From contig JACMMM010000419.1 of NCBI GenBank assembly GCA_014379065.1, positions 1 to 11,771 on the forward strand: a stretch of DNA of 11,771 bases, in the 5' to 3' direction. The notes under the pieces were generated by a model, which saw only the letters and a list, made by a program, of their open reading frames with translations, made no database searches and had not been told where the DNA came from. Source of the stretch: Saprospiraceae bacterium (GTDB lineage Bacteria; Bacteroidota; Bacteroidia; Chitinophagales; Saprospiraceae). The position numbers and the translations under genes are program-made. This document shows positions 5,294-11,771 of the stretch, piece by piece; the first letter of the stretch is position 1, and each line of letters starts with the position of its first letter.

Positions 5294-7450
5294 CTACCTT
5301 CCCCCCCCGCTCCTCTTCTGCGCAATCGTCGGGTCCATCTCCATCGCCTTTTTCCGGAGTTCTTCGCCTTTTGCAGTATTGCCGGACGCAGAATAGGCCA
5401 AGCTCAAATCCCAGAGGAATCCGGCCTCTTTGGGGGCCGCTTCCACGGCTTTTGTAAACCACACGATGGCCTCCGCGTGTTTGCCGCTAATGCCGTAGCC
5501 CACACCCATGAGGCGCGCCGTTTCAGGGTCTTTTGGGTTCAGTTGCCAGGACTCCTCGAAACATTTGAAAGCACTGGCAATGTCTGCTTTTTGCTCGCCG
5601 AAGTATTTGCCACCGTCACGAAGGGCAAGAGCGAGGTAGGTCTTGAGTTTTGGGTCATTGGGTTCGAGCTGTACGGCGCGGCGGTAATCGGCGATGGCCT
5701 CCGGAAATTCGCGCAGCACATAATGCGCCCCACCCCGGCTGATATATGCGTCCTTGTAATTCGGGTAAATTTTGATGGCCTGATCCAGGTGTGGCATGGC
5801 TTCCATACACAACACCCGTTGTTTTTCAGAATCTTTTTCCTTCGTAGCACGGTCGAACAGCACCCCGCCACAAGCATTTTGAAGTTTTGCGCTGTTGACG
5901 GAGACCGCCGCATCGGTCATAAAAAGGTTTTCGTTGCTTTGCCAGGCGAAGTTGCGCACAAAGGTTTTGATGGAAAATAGCAGCACGACTGCACCAAAAA
6001 GGCCGAGCACGAGCGATCGGTTGTTTTTCAAATATCTGCCCAAAAACAACGCGATCAAAAAACAAAAACCCACGGAAGGCATAAATGCAAAGCGCTCGCC
6101 CATGTTGGTGCCGATGGGGAAAACCAGATTCGATACGATGCCCAAAGGCAGGAGATAAAGCAAAATGCCGTATGCCGAGGGGTCACGCCTGCTGATGCCC
6201 CGCACGGCCCAATAAGCCATAAAACCATACAGCGCCACACTAAATAGCACCATAGGATTGCCAAAGGTCATGATGCCTATTTGGCGTGGGTAGTAGTCGT
6301 GCGTGAGCGGGTGCGGCACAAAAAGCAATTGCACATACCTGCCCAGCGTGTAGAAAATCGTGGCCAGGCGTTCAGCAGGTGCAAACTTGACCCATTGATT
6401 CCCTTCGAGTTTCAAGAACGGGTTGTTCATCAACTCCATCGGTTCGCCCCCAAAACGCCAGTGTAGAATCGTGCCGCGTAGCAAGAAAAATGCCACGAAG
6501 GCAACAAAAATTGGCAGACTTGCCCTCAGAACGGATTGTCCTCCCCTCCCAGCAGGGGAGGGGTCGGGGCGGCCTCCTTCGGCAAGCCTATGGCGGCTAA
6601 AGCGGAAAAACCACAAAGCCAGGGGAATCAATATGACAAATGCCGCCGCATTTTCTTTGGAAAGGCAGGCAATAAAAAACGAAACGCCCGCCGCCAATGC
6701 CCACCTTGTTTCCTGCGTGTCCCAGGCTTTCAAACTGAAATACAAAGCACTGAGACAGCCCAAAAGCGTCAGGATTTCGTCGCAACCTTTGATGTTTGCC
6801 ACCACTTCCGTGTGGATCGGGTGGGCTGCAAAAAGCACGGTCGCCAACCAGGCAATCATGGGGCCAGCTTGTGCCAGCATCGCAGGAGAAGGATCTCCAC
6901 GTTGTTGTGCCACTGTCAAAGGCGGTGATAAGAGCCTAAGTAGCGTTCGATACAGCACCACGCAAGTGAGCGCAAAAAGCAAAACGGTGAAAAGGTGGAA
7001 AATGAAAGGGCTCGTACTTAACTGGTACAAAAAGGCAAAAAGCACCAGCGTCATGGGACGATAACGGCCGCCCGACACGAGTGTTTCTTTGCCTTCTACC
7101 TTGAAAAAACCAAAAAAAGTATCGTTGGAAAGGATGCCGCCGATGCCTTTTATGCCTTGCTGGGTGAACATATTGTCGGTAATGACAATCGCATCGTCGA
7201 GCACAAAACCATGCATCAGCGTATTGGCGTAGAGCAAAAAGGCAAAAGCAAAAATCAACCCGCTCTGAAGCAGCATATTATTGAAGAAACTGGGTGTCTG
7301 CGACTGCCAGTTATCGGTGGCCGAATGGGCATGGGTAAAAGATCGGTTGGGCTTTTGAGCAGGCGGCTTGCCCGCAGAGGAAGATGGTTTACGTTGTTGT
7401 TTGGACATGGCTGATAATTTCGTCGGCGAAAGAACGGGAATTTTTAGCAT
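5294..7450 (-). CDS. TMTC-like multi-pass membrane protein with C-terminal TPRs
   Basis: 718 residues. After a cytoplasmic Ser/Pro/Gln-rich tail (1-55) come many hydrophobic segments up to about residue 500, then three or four TPR units (about 550-705, e.g. KDAYISRGGAHYVLREFPEA and KDPETARLMGVGYGISGKHAEA). Signatures match the TMTC family of O-mannosyltransferases, a GT-C glycosyltransferase fold: LDDAIVITDN after the first membrane helix (Asp85-Asp86), RYRP (129-132), HPIHTEVVANIKG (210-222), LSKENA (263-268), a DUF1736-like stretch (NNPFLKL...RYVQLLFVPHPLTHDYYP, 342-388) and GERFAFMPSVGFC (451-463). The likely role is transfer of a lipid-linked sugar to an exported protein or glycan; donor and acceptor are unknown. 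Start: ATG 7450 or ATG 7408 (MSKQQRK), not resolved. Residues 290-307 (AEGGRPDPSPAGRGGQ) are encoded by a GC-rich palindrome, probably an inserted repeat. Confidence 0.85.
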   Translation of the reverse strand: MLKIPVLSPTKLSAMSKQQRKPSSSAGKPPAQKPNRSFTHAHSATDNWQSQTPSFFNNMLLQSGLIFAFAFLLYANTLMHGFVLDDAIVITDNMFTQQGIKGIGGILSNDTFFGFFKVEGKETLVSGGRYRPMTLVLFAFLYQLSTSPFIFHLFTVLLFALTCVVLYRTLLRLLSPPLTVAQQRGDPSPAMLAQAGPMIAWLATVLFAAHPIHTEVVANIKGCDEILTLLGCLSALYFSLKAWDTQETRWALAAGVSFFIACLSKENAAAFVILIPLALWFFRFSRHRLAEGGRPDPSPAGRGGQSVLRASLPIFVAFVAFFLLRGTILHWRFGGEPMELMNNPFLKLEGNQWVKFAPAERLATIFYTLGRYVQLLFVPHPLTHDYYPRQIGIMTFGNPMVLFSVALYGFMAYWAVRGISRRDPSAYGILLYLLPLGIVSNLVFPIGTNMGERFAFMPSVGFCFLIALFLGRYLKNNRSLVLGLFGAVVLLFSIKTFVRNFAWQSNENLFMTDAAVSVNSAKLQNACGGVLFDRATKEKDSEKQRVLCMEAMPHLDQAIKIYPNYKDAYISRGGAHYVLREFPEAIADYRRAVQLEPNDPKLKTYLALALRDGGKYFGEQKADIASAFKCFEESWQLNPKDPETARLMGVGYGISGKHAEAIVWFTKAVEAAPKEAGFLWDLSLAYSASGNTAKGEELRKKAMEMDPTIAQKRSGGGR
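6543..6563. repeat. GC-rich palindrome inside the TMTC-like coding frame
   Basis: CCCCTCCC (6543-6550) and GGGAGGGG (6556-6563) form an 8-bp perfect stem around a 5-nt loop, followed by GTCGGGGC. It encodes DPSPAGRGG in a loop between membrane segments. It resembles GC-rich palindromes dispersed in Bacteroidota genomes; this comparison is from memory. Confidence 0.55.
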
Positions 7451-7459
7451 CTGAAATCA

Positions 7460-7477
7460 CCATGTCGCTAGACATGG
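7460..7477. repeat. Short perfect palindrome upstream of the TMTC-like gene
   Basis: CCATGTC (7460-7466) and GACATGG (7471-7477) enclose GCTA. It lies 10 bp before the first possible ATG of the TMTC-like gene, so it would sit in its leader or act as an operator-like site. No specific binding protein is suggested. Confidence 0.4.
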
Positions 7478-7490
7478 CGGGCAATATTTA

Positions 7491-7570
7491 AAAACACTAA
7501 GGAACTAAGGGACACTAAGGGATAGTGGTGGAAGTCAAATACTTAGTGCTTCTTAGTTCCTTAGTGTTTT
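7491..7570. repeat. Long inverted repeat between divergent genes
   Basis: Arms 7491-7509 and 7552-7570 are 19-bp perfect complements. A second inner 7-bp stem (7513-7519 with 7542-7548) extends the hairpin after a 3x3 internal loop. The left half is built of three near-identical 9-10-nt units, CACTAAGGA, ACTAAGGGA and CACTAAGGGA (7495-7522). It stands between genes transcribed away from each other, so it is not a normal gene-end terminator. It is probably a dispersed intergenic repeat. Confidence 0.75.
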
Positions 7571-7593
7571 CAAAAAAAAGTCTGTGGTGATCT

Positions 7594-7601
7594 TACCTTC
7601 G
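7594..7601 (+). promoter_or_regulatory. Putative -7 element of the methyltransferase gene
   Basis: TACCTTCG is one mismatch from TAnnTTTG and identical to the box in front of ffh. It ends 23 bp before the TTG start. A TTTT run at 7567-7570 lies about 23 bp upstream, where a -33 box could be, but that run belongs to the inverted repeat. Confidence 0.35.
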
Positions 7602-7624
7602 CCCGCTCAAAATATCCACGAATT

Positions 7625-8413
7625 TTGAACTGCAACATCTGCCACGCGCCCACAGAAGAAGTCTTCAGGGCAAAAATCCTCGGAAAACACGAGGCGCCTT
7701 ATTACCAATGCCCTCAGTGCGGATTTTTAAGGGTGCCCGGCCCGTTTTGGCTGCCTGAATCTTATTCCTCGGCCATTACAGCCCTTGATATTGGCTTGCT
7801 GAAACGCAACCTCGAACTTCGGGAAGTGGTTACGGCCATTGTGCGTACCTTTTTTAATCCGTCGGCCAAATTTGTAGATTACGGCGGAGGCTATGGCGTG
7901 CTAGTGCGGCTGCTACGGGATCGTGGACTGGATTTTTACCGGCAGGATATTTATGCGGAAAATCTGTTTGCCAAAAATTTTGATTTCGAAAATGCCGGTT
8001 GCGACAAGTTTGAAATCCTGACGGCTTTTGAAGTCTTTGAACACCTTGAAAACCCGGTAGAAGCGTTGGGAAAAATGTTGCAATTCAGTGACAACATCCT
8101 TTTTTCTACCGAATTGCAGCCAATCCCGCATCCAACGCCAGAGACCTGGTGGTATGTCCTGCCAGAAATCGGGCAGCATATTTCGTTTTTTTCCAGAAAA
8201 TCTTTGGAAGCACTCGCCCAACGTATGGGCCTTCACCTAAGCACCAACGGGAAAAATTTGCACCTTCTTTCTCGGCGTAAAATTGCTTTGCCATTGCTTT
8301 TTCGGGCTTTGTCGTACCATCAGATAGCAGGCATTTTTAACGCGGTGTTGCCGGGAAGGAAGTCGCTTTTGCCGCAGGATTTTGATTTTTTGAAGCGGAA
8401 ATTGAAAGGTTAG
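7625..8413 (+). CDS. Class I SAM-dependent methyltransferase with N-terminal zinc-ribbon, TTG start
   Basis: 262 residues. The start is TTG 7625: the frame opens after TAG 7562 and contains no ATG before the first cysteine motif. The N-terminal zinc-ribbon uses Cys3/Cys6 and Cys29/Cys32 (CNIC...CPQC). Methyltransferase motif I is FVDYGGGYGVL (83-93), with an acidic residue (Asp108) ending the second strand and the Methyltransf_23-type motif TAFEVFEHLENP (133-144). The block WWYVLPEIGQHISFFSRKSLEALA (175-198) matches the YxxPExGxHxxFFS region of such enzymes. Relatives include sugar and small-molecule methyltransferases; the substrate cannot be told. It probably acts in the cytoplasm. It is transcribed divergently from the TMTC-like gene and followed by a repeat cluster and an IS, so it appears monocistronic. 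Confidence 0.85.
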   Translation: MNCNICHAPTEEVFRAKILGKHEAPYYQCPQCGFLRVPGPFWLPESYSSAITALDIGLLKRNLELREVVTAIVRTFFNPSAKFVDYGGGYGVLVRLLRDRGLDFYRQDIYAENLFAKNFDFENAGCDKFEILTAFEVFEHLENPVEALGKMLQFSDNILFSTELQPIPHPTPETWWYVLPEIGQHISFFSRKSLEALAQRMGLHLSTNGKNLHLLSRRKIALPLLFRALSYHQIAGIFNAVLPGRKSLLPQDFDFLKRKLKG

Positions 8414-8499
8414 CCCTACAGCCGCGTTACCGCCGAGCGTTGGCTGCGCATAACCAAACCAAAAATCCCGATACAGAAGAGCATTGATAAGTCATATTT

Positions 8500-8595
8500 C
8501 CCGTAGGGAATCCCTGTTTATTGAATCGTAGCAATTCATTTTTTCAAACCCCGTAAGGGGCTGCCTGCACGAATCAACAGGAAACCCCTCACGGG
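8500..8595. repeat. REP-like palindromic cluster abutting the IS
   Basis: Left arm 8500-8533 and right arm 8566-8595 form an imperfect inverted repeat: shared blocks CCCGT, AGGG, CCTGTT, TCGT and GCA, about 25 matched positions. The centre holds a perfect CCCCGTAAGGGG hairpin (8549-8560). A second AAACCCC unit at 8582-8588 partly repeats 8546-8552. The last three bases overlap the IS end. This resembles REP/BIME-like intergenic elements. Confidence 0.55.
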
Positions 8596-8614
8596 CAGGG
8601 CAGACGCATTAAAA
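8593..8614 (+). repeat. IS left terminal inverted repeat
   Basis: 22 bp, perfectly complementary to 9809-9830. Pairing breaks on both sides (C8592 against C9831, and G8615 against A9808), so the ends are well defined. Confidence 0.85.
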
Positions 8615-8638
8615 GTGGGGTAAAAAAGGATGCTGAGG

Positions 8639-8646
8639 TACCTTTC
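8639..8646 (+). promoter_or_regulatory. Putative -7 element of the transposase gene
   Basis: TACCTTTC differs from TAnnTTTG at the last base. It lies after the possible ATG at 8630 and 20 bp before the ATG at 8666, which supports the downstream start. Confidence 0.3.
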
Positions 8647-8665
8647 ATGCAAAAATGTAATTGCG

Positions 8666-9814
8666 ATGAAAGAAGATCGAGTTGTTTTTCGGAGTTTGAT
8701 TGATTCGTTTGCTCCTTTGGAAGATCCCCGAATCGATCGGAAGAAGTTGTACCCCTTGATGGAGATTGTATTTTTAAGTGTTTGTGCTGTTTTGAGTGGT
8801 TTTGAAGAATGGGACGAAGTGGTTGACTTTGGGGAAGAGAAGTTAACCTGGTTGCGGAAGTATTTGCCCTATGTGCATGGGATTCCATCGCATGATACGA
8901 TGAACCGGGTAATTTCTTTGGTGGATGACCGTGCTTTTGAGCGTTGTTTTATCGATTGGGTAGAGATGAGTATTTCATTGCCGGAGGGTGTGGTGATCCA
9001 TCTGGATGGCAAAGCACTGGGTCGGAGTGCGACCATCAAGCAGCAGCAGACGCTGCGCTCGAAAGGCGGGAAAGGAGCGATCCAGGTACTTCATGCGTGG
9101 TGCAGTGAATTGCAAGTTTGTTTGGGGCAATACAAAACAGAGACAAAGTCCAATGAGATTAAAGCGATACCGGCCTTGTTGGATATGATGGAAGTAAGTG
9201 GGTGCCTGGTCACCATTGACGCCATGGGGTGCCAAAAGGCAATTGTGGATAAAATTATGATGAAGCAGGCAGATTACCTGATTGGCCTAAAAAGCAATCA
9301 AGAATCGTTGAGTTTGGCGGCATTTACTGCCTTTGACGAAACAACGGCAAATCCCCATACTGATACTCAGGCCGATCAAAATCATGGGCGCAAAGAAGTT
9401 CGCAACTGCCGGGTACTGCCGGCAACCGCCTTGCCGGAATGGGGCAATGGAACAGATTGGAAGGGCTTAAAAACCCTGATCGAGATTCGTTCCGAACGGT
9501 ATGTGATGGCTAGTGGCATCTTGGAAAAAGAAACACGGTATTATATCAGTAGCCTTATGGGCGAAGCCGCAGCATTCAATCGGCTTGTTCGATCTCATTG
9601 GTGCATCGAAAATCAATTGCACTGGTCGCTGGATGTACAATTTGGAGAGGATGACAGCCGAAAACGAACTCGAAATGCCGCACAAAACTTCTCCACCATC
9701 CGGAAAATAGCATTGAATCTGATAAAGGCCAATCCAGAAAAAATTAGTGTCAATAGAAAACGAAACAAATGTGCTATGTCAGATTCATATCGTGAAAAAA
9801 TGCTCGGATTTTAA
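8666..9814 (+). CDS. ISAs1-family (H-repeat type) DDE transposase
   Basis: 382 residues from ATG 8666. An in-frame ATG at 8630 would add 12 residues (MLRYLSCKNVIA), but family members begin about 15-20 residues before the DPR motif, which fits ATG 8666. Counted from 8630, the family signatures are LEDPRIDRKKLYPLMEIVFLSVCAVLSG (30-57), GIPSHDTMNRV (84-94), HLDGKALG (124-131), VTIDAMGCQKAI (194-205), ADYLIGLKSNQ (214-224), YYISSL (304-309) and RSHWCIENQLHWSLDVQFGEDDSRKR (321-346). The catalytic triad is Asp126, Asp197 and Glu327. The length is typical and there is no frameshift or stop, so the element could be active. It catalyses cut-and-paste movement of the IS. Confidence 0.95.
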   Translation: MKEDRVVFRSLIDSFAPLEDPRIDRKKLYPLMEIVFLSVCAVLSGFEEWDEVVDFGEEKLTWLRKYLPYVHGIPSHDTMNRVISLVDDRAFERCFIDWVEMSISLPEGVVIHLDGKALGRSATIKQQQTLRSKGGKGAIQVLHAWCSELQVCLGQYKTETKSNEIKAIPALLDMMEVSGCLVTIDAMGCQKAIVDKIMMKQADYLIGLKSNQESLSLAAFTAFDETTANPHTDTQADQNHGRKEVRNCRVLPATALPEWGNGTDWKGLKTLIEIRSERYVMASGILEKETRYYISSLMGEAAAFNRLVRSHWCIENQLHWSLDVQFGEDDSRKRTRNAAQNFSTIRKIALNLIKANPEKISVNRKRNKCAMSDSYREKMLGF

Positions 9815-9830
9815 TGCGTCTGCCCTGCCC
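9809..9830 (-). repeat. IS right terminal inverted repeat
   Basis: 22 bp, perfectly complementary to 8593-8614. It begins five bases before the transposase stop codon ends, so the last codons of the transposase (LGF, stop) lie against or within the repeat. Confidence 0.85.
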
Positions 9831-9852
9831 CACCACCTCCTACCAAAATTAA

Positions 9853-10986
9853 ATGATCATCGGCATCAACTACCCCTGGCTCAATTACGATTGGGATTTT
9901 GGCATTCCTCCGCCCGGCTGGACGTCGCGTGCTGTCTGGATCAACATGCTCGATGCCGATCTGAAAACCTTCAAGCGCTGTAATATCCAGGTCGTGCGCT
10001 GGTTTATTTTGGGGAGCGGCATGCTTTACGGGCAGCAGGGGCTAGCGCCACATCGCGCAGGCAACCAATGGCGTTTCGATCAAATGCCCGGCATCGATCC
10101 GTCCATATTGGAAGACTTCAGAAGGCTGCTTCAAATCTTTGCTTCGCATGAAATGAAATTATTGCCGGTTCTGATGGATTTTAAATGGGCTTTTCCCGGA
10201 CTGGACAGACATACGACCGATGCTTCCACCCTAAAAGCCTGGTATGGCCGGTTTGATACCCACTCGATGACCTTGCAAGAGGCTCGACAAAATGCGCGGC
10301 AAATGCCAGAAGGGTTCGTAAAGGGCGGACGCTTGGACGTGATTTATGACCCCAGCAAAAGCGCCGGTTTTTTCAGGAACGTACTCTCCCCCTTTCTTGC
10401 CCTTTCTCAAGAATACCGCGATACCATCTATGCCTGGGAATTGATCAATGAACCCGAATGGGTTACCAGGCAGAAAGGGCTTGGTAGTATCGTACCGCAG
10501 CATAAGAGAATTCCGCTCAATAGAATCTTGCAATTCATCCGTGATGGCCTGACCGTTATCCAAAATTTCGGTTTTGTTCCGACGGTAGGTTTCGCGCATG
10601 CCCGAACCATTTCAAATTGGGAATCTTCCTTGTATAAAAAGAGGCGTTTACTAAAGGAAACGGCATCACTTCCGGAAACTAATCACTTGGGGCTGGGTAT
10701 AAATCAATTTCATTATTATCCCTCTGATATTTCCGACCTATTGATTCCCAATCGCTTTCCGAACAAGCAAACGGCTATTTTAGGAGAGTTTGCAACAAAA
10801 GTATCCCCAGTAAGATGGCCTGAACTAAACGATGCCCATCAGGGAATTCATGAACGGCTACGATTGGTTCAAGCGAAAGGATATGCTGCAGCATTTCCAT
10901 GGTCGTACCATGCCGCCGATCAACATACGGAATCCAATAAAAACATTATTGAAGCAGCGTTATCAACCTTACGTGCCCTTGCTTAG
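9853..10986 (+). CDS. Clan-A glycoside hydrolase (GH5/cellulase-like TIM barrel), no signal peptide
   Basis: 377 residues. ATG 9853 is the first possible start, since TAA (9850-9852) immediately precedes it in frame. The fold is read from MIIGINYPWLNYDWDFG (strand 1), VVRWFIL (47-53), LLPVLMDF (103-110), YAWELINEPEW (193-203, general acid Glu200), FVPTVGFAH (241-249), INQFHYYP (283-290) and TAILGEFATK (307-316, nucleophile Glu312). The NEP and GEF glutamates are those of clan GH-A retaining enzymes, including GH5 cellulases and mannanases; the exact family and substrate are uncertain. It lacks a signal peptide, so it would act in the cytoplasm, perhaps on imported oligosaccharides, unless exported by another route. 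It begins 22 bp after the IS end, which probably separates it from its original upstream region. It ends 279 bp before the next gene. Confidence 0.8.
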   Translation: MIIGINYPWLNYDWDFGIPPPGWTSRAVWINMLDADLKTFKRCNIQVVRWFILGSGMLYGQQGLAPHRAGNQWRFDQMPGIDPSILEDFRRLLQIFASHEMKLLPVLMDFKWAFPGLDRHTTDASTLKAWYGRFDTHSMTLQEARQNARQMPEGFVKGGRLDVIYDPSKSAGFFRNVLSPFLALSQEYRDTIYAWELINEPEWVTRQKGLGSIVPQHKRIPLNRILQFIRDGLTVIQNFGFVPTVGFAHARTISNWESSLYKKRRLLKETASLPETNHLGLGINQFHYYPSDISDLLIPNRFPNKQTAILGEFATKVSPVRWPELNDAHQGIHERLRLVQAKGYAAAFPWSYHAADQHTESNKNIIEAALSTLRALA

Positions 10987-11094
10987 AGGCTGTTTGAGTT
11001 ATTTTTCGCCTTTGCCACCCCCAGGTTTTATATCGGGCAAGCATACAGAAAAAATAAAATTTATCGCTTGCTTGCACGGGCAAAATGTCCATTC

Positions 11095-11102
11095 TACCTT
11101 TC
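11095..11102 (+). promoter_or_regulatory. Possible -7 element in the 279-bp gap before the last gene
   Basis: TACCTTTC, with TTG at 11072-11074 about 20 bp upstream, resembles the other -7 boxes here. If used, transcripts would carry a leader of about 155 nt containing the hairpin at 11157-11193. The rest of the gap (10987-11094) shows nothing recognisable. Confidence 0.25.
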
Positions 11103-11156
11103 GCCCGACATTAAAAAATCCAATGGTACGATCGCCCCAATCGATATATGGAATTG

Positions 11157-11204
11157 CGCCCCCGCTTCTGGTGTAATACTAGAGGCGGGGGCGTATTTTA
11201 TATT
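11157..11204 (+). terminator. Strong GC hairpin with T-rich tail
   Basis: CGCCCCCGC (11157-11165) pairs perfectly with GCGGGGGCG (11185-11193). The stem extends by four more pairs (one wobble) to an 11-nt loop. TATTTTATATT follows directly. This is the layout of an intrinsic terminator in the plus direction, 171 bp after the glycoside hydrolase stop. Because it is 60 bp before the next ATG it could alternatively act as an attenuator. Confidence 0.7.
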
Positions 11205-11265
11205 AGCCCAAGGATGATTAGAACAAACCATTGGATCCAAATTTTCACCATTAAATTCCATTAGA

Positions 11266-11771
11266 ATGCACAAATTCCCTAAATCCCTGACCGCTTCTCC
11301 CGGCGTAGAGAGCGAGTTAGACCCGAGCATGATCGTCGTTTGTTTTAAAAAACCAATGGATCCGAAAGAAGTTGAAAGCATCGTCAAAGCCCTGAACCTA
11401 AGCTTTATGACAACTGAAAAGCCGCGTGAAAATGAACGCTGGACACAGGTTAATCATACCAATACCAGGTTTTGGCTAAAAAGGGAAGACGGCAAACCCA
11501 TTGACGATGCGCATTTTGCCGAAATTGAAAAAACCTTGGGCGACCAAGTAGAATGGATCGGGCCTGTTTACGAAACCTATAGCAAGACCGGAGTGGAAAG
11601 TTGTTTTTGCCCGGTTCCGAATGTGGCACTTATTCCGAAGAACAAAGGGGCAACACTGGCTTCAGCGAACAAAATTGCCAGCCAATATGGTTTGAACGTG
11701 GCTGAAAACAGGTCGAAATACCTTAGCTCCTTTTTTTACATGCAGGTGCCTAAAGGCAGTAAAACAAGCAA
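11266..11771 (+). CDS. N-terminal part of an exported-peptidase-like protein (S8 prodomain resemblance), runs off the window
   Basis: ATG 11266 opens 168 codons without a stop to the window end. The frame is closed upstream by TGA 11215 and has no other ATG. The protein begins MHKFPKSLTASPGVESELDPSMIVVCFKKP. Central features are VNHTNTRFWLKREDGKPIDD, LGDQVEWIGPVYETYSKTGVESCFCPVPNVALIPKNKGATLASANKIASQYGLNVAENRSKYLSSFFYMQVPKGSK. The pattern 'V..GPVY......PVPNV.L.......A..A...GL.V.E.RS.YL...Y..V' resembles the N-terminal prodomain of S8 (subtilisin/fervidolysin-like) peptidases, in which two ferredoxin-like units precede the catalytic domain. No catalytic residues are in view, so this is inference. 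There is no obvious signal peptide at this start. Confidence 0.6.
   Translation, partial: MHKFPKSLTASPGVESELDPSMIVVCFKKPMDPKEVESIVKALNLSFMTTEKPRENERWTQVNHTNTRFWLKREDGKPIDDAHFAEIEKTLGDQVEWIGPVYETYSKTGVESCFCPVPNVALIPKNKGATLASANKIASQYGLNVAENRSKYLSSFFYMQVPKGSKTS

Larger units (their letters stand above)
8593..9830 (+). mobile_element. Intact ISAs1-family-type insertion sequence (1238 bp)
   Basis: Perfect 22-bp terminal inverted repeats, 8593-8614 and 9809-9830, starting GGGCAGGGCAG, enclose a single intact transposase gene. No convincing target-site duplication is visible: the flanks are CCCCTCAC on the left and CACCACCT on the right. Moving the boundary 3 bp inward to CAGGGC does not produce one. 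Either the duplication has decayed, or the element moved by recombination, or the true end differs slightly. Family assignment rests on the transposase. Confidence 0.85.

Noticed and set aside
5217..5462. Upstream extension of the ATPase N-terminal half into the TMTC-like gene
   Set aside because: The added residues are an out-of-frame reading of the TPR gene and the hairpin. The conserved ATPase N-terminus begins at ATG 5216.
7491..7570. CRISPR-like array from the repeated ACTAAGG units
   Set aside because: Units are only 9-10 nt, directly adjacent with no spacers, and no cas genes are in the window.
8414..8445. Possible terminator after the methyltransferase (CAGCC...GGCTG)
   Set aside because: Only five pairs around a loop of about 18 nt and no T-tract; too weak to report.
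10832..11176. Plus-strand open frame of 114 codons overlapping the end of the glycoside hydrolase
   Set aside because: It is an alternative frame of a well-supported gene continuing into non-coding DNA, with no family features.
11094..11387. Minus-strand open frame of 97 codons
   Set aside because: It crosses the terminator-like hairpin and the start of the peptidase-like gene, and shows no domain or plausible start context.

Overview
The window looks like a chromosomal segment of a Bacteroidota bacterium, probably near Saprospiraceae. The reasons are the -7-like hexamers of the TAnnTTTG type (TACCTTTG, TACCTTCG) in front of several genes, the lack of strong Shine-Dalgarno sequences, and the gene families present: small outer-membrane beta-barrels with signal peptides, a TMTC/TPR membrane protein, and a serine-peptidase-like prodomain. 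Family names come from motif recognition alone, because no search could be run.

Left part (1-3498, all minus strand): an outer-membrane barrel gene cut by the window edge, two tandem paralogous barrel genes of about 208 residues, then ffh, the signal recognition particle GTPase. Each of the two paralogs and ffh ends at a hairpin with 13-nt arms.

Middle (3588-5285, minus): a two-gene unit, AAA/ABC-type ATPase followed by a small TOPRIM-like protein with an ATGA overlap, lying exactly between two perfect hairpins. This ATPase-TOPRIM arrangement recalls OLD/Gabija/PARIS-type anti-phage systems, but the ATPase reading frame is broken by a small frameshift. It is the best candidate for an unusual system here.

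5294-7450 (minus): a 718-residue TMTC-like multi-pass membrane protein with C-terminal TPRs, carrying a GC-rich palindrome inside its coding frame. A long inverted repeat separates it from a divergent TTG-started SAM methyltransferase (7625-8413, plus).

Right part (plus): a REP-like palindrome cluster abuts an intact ISAs1-type insertion sequence (8593-9830, perfect 22-bp ends). Only 22 bp beyond it starts a glycoside-hydrolase (clan A, GH5-like) gene without a signal peptide. A strong terminator-like hairpin follows, and the window closes in the 5' part of a gene resembling the prodomain of an S8-type peptidase. No tRNA, rRNA or CRISPR array was seen.
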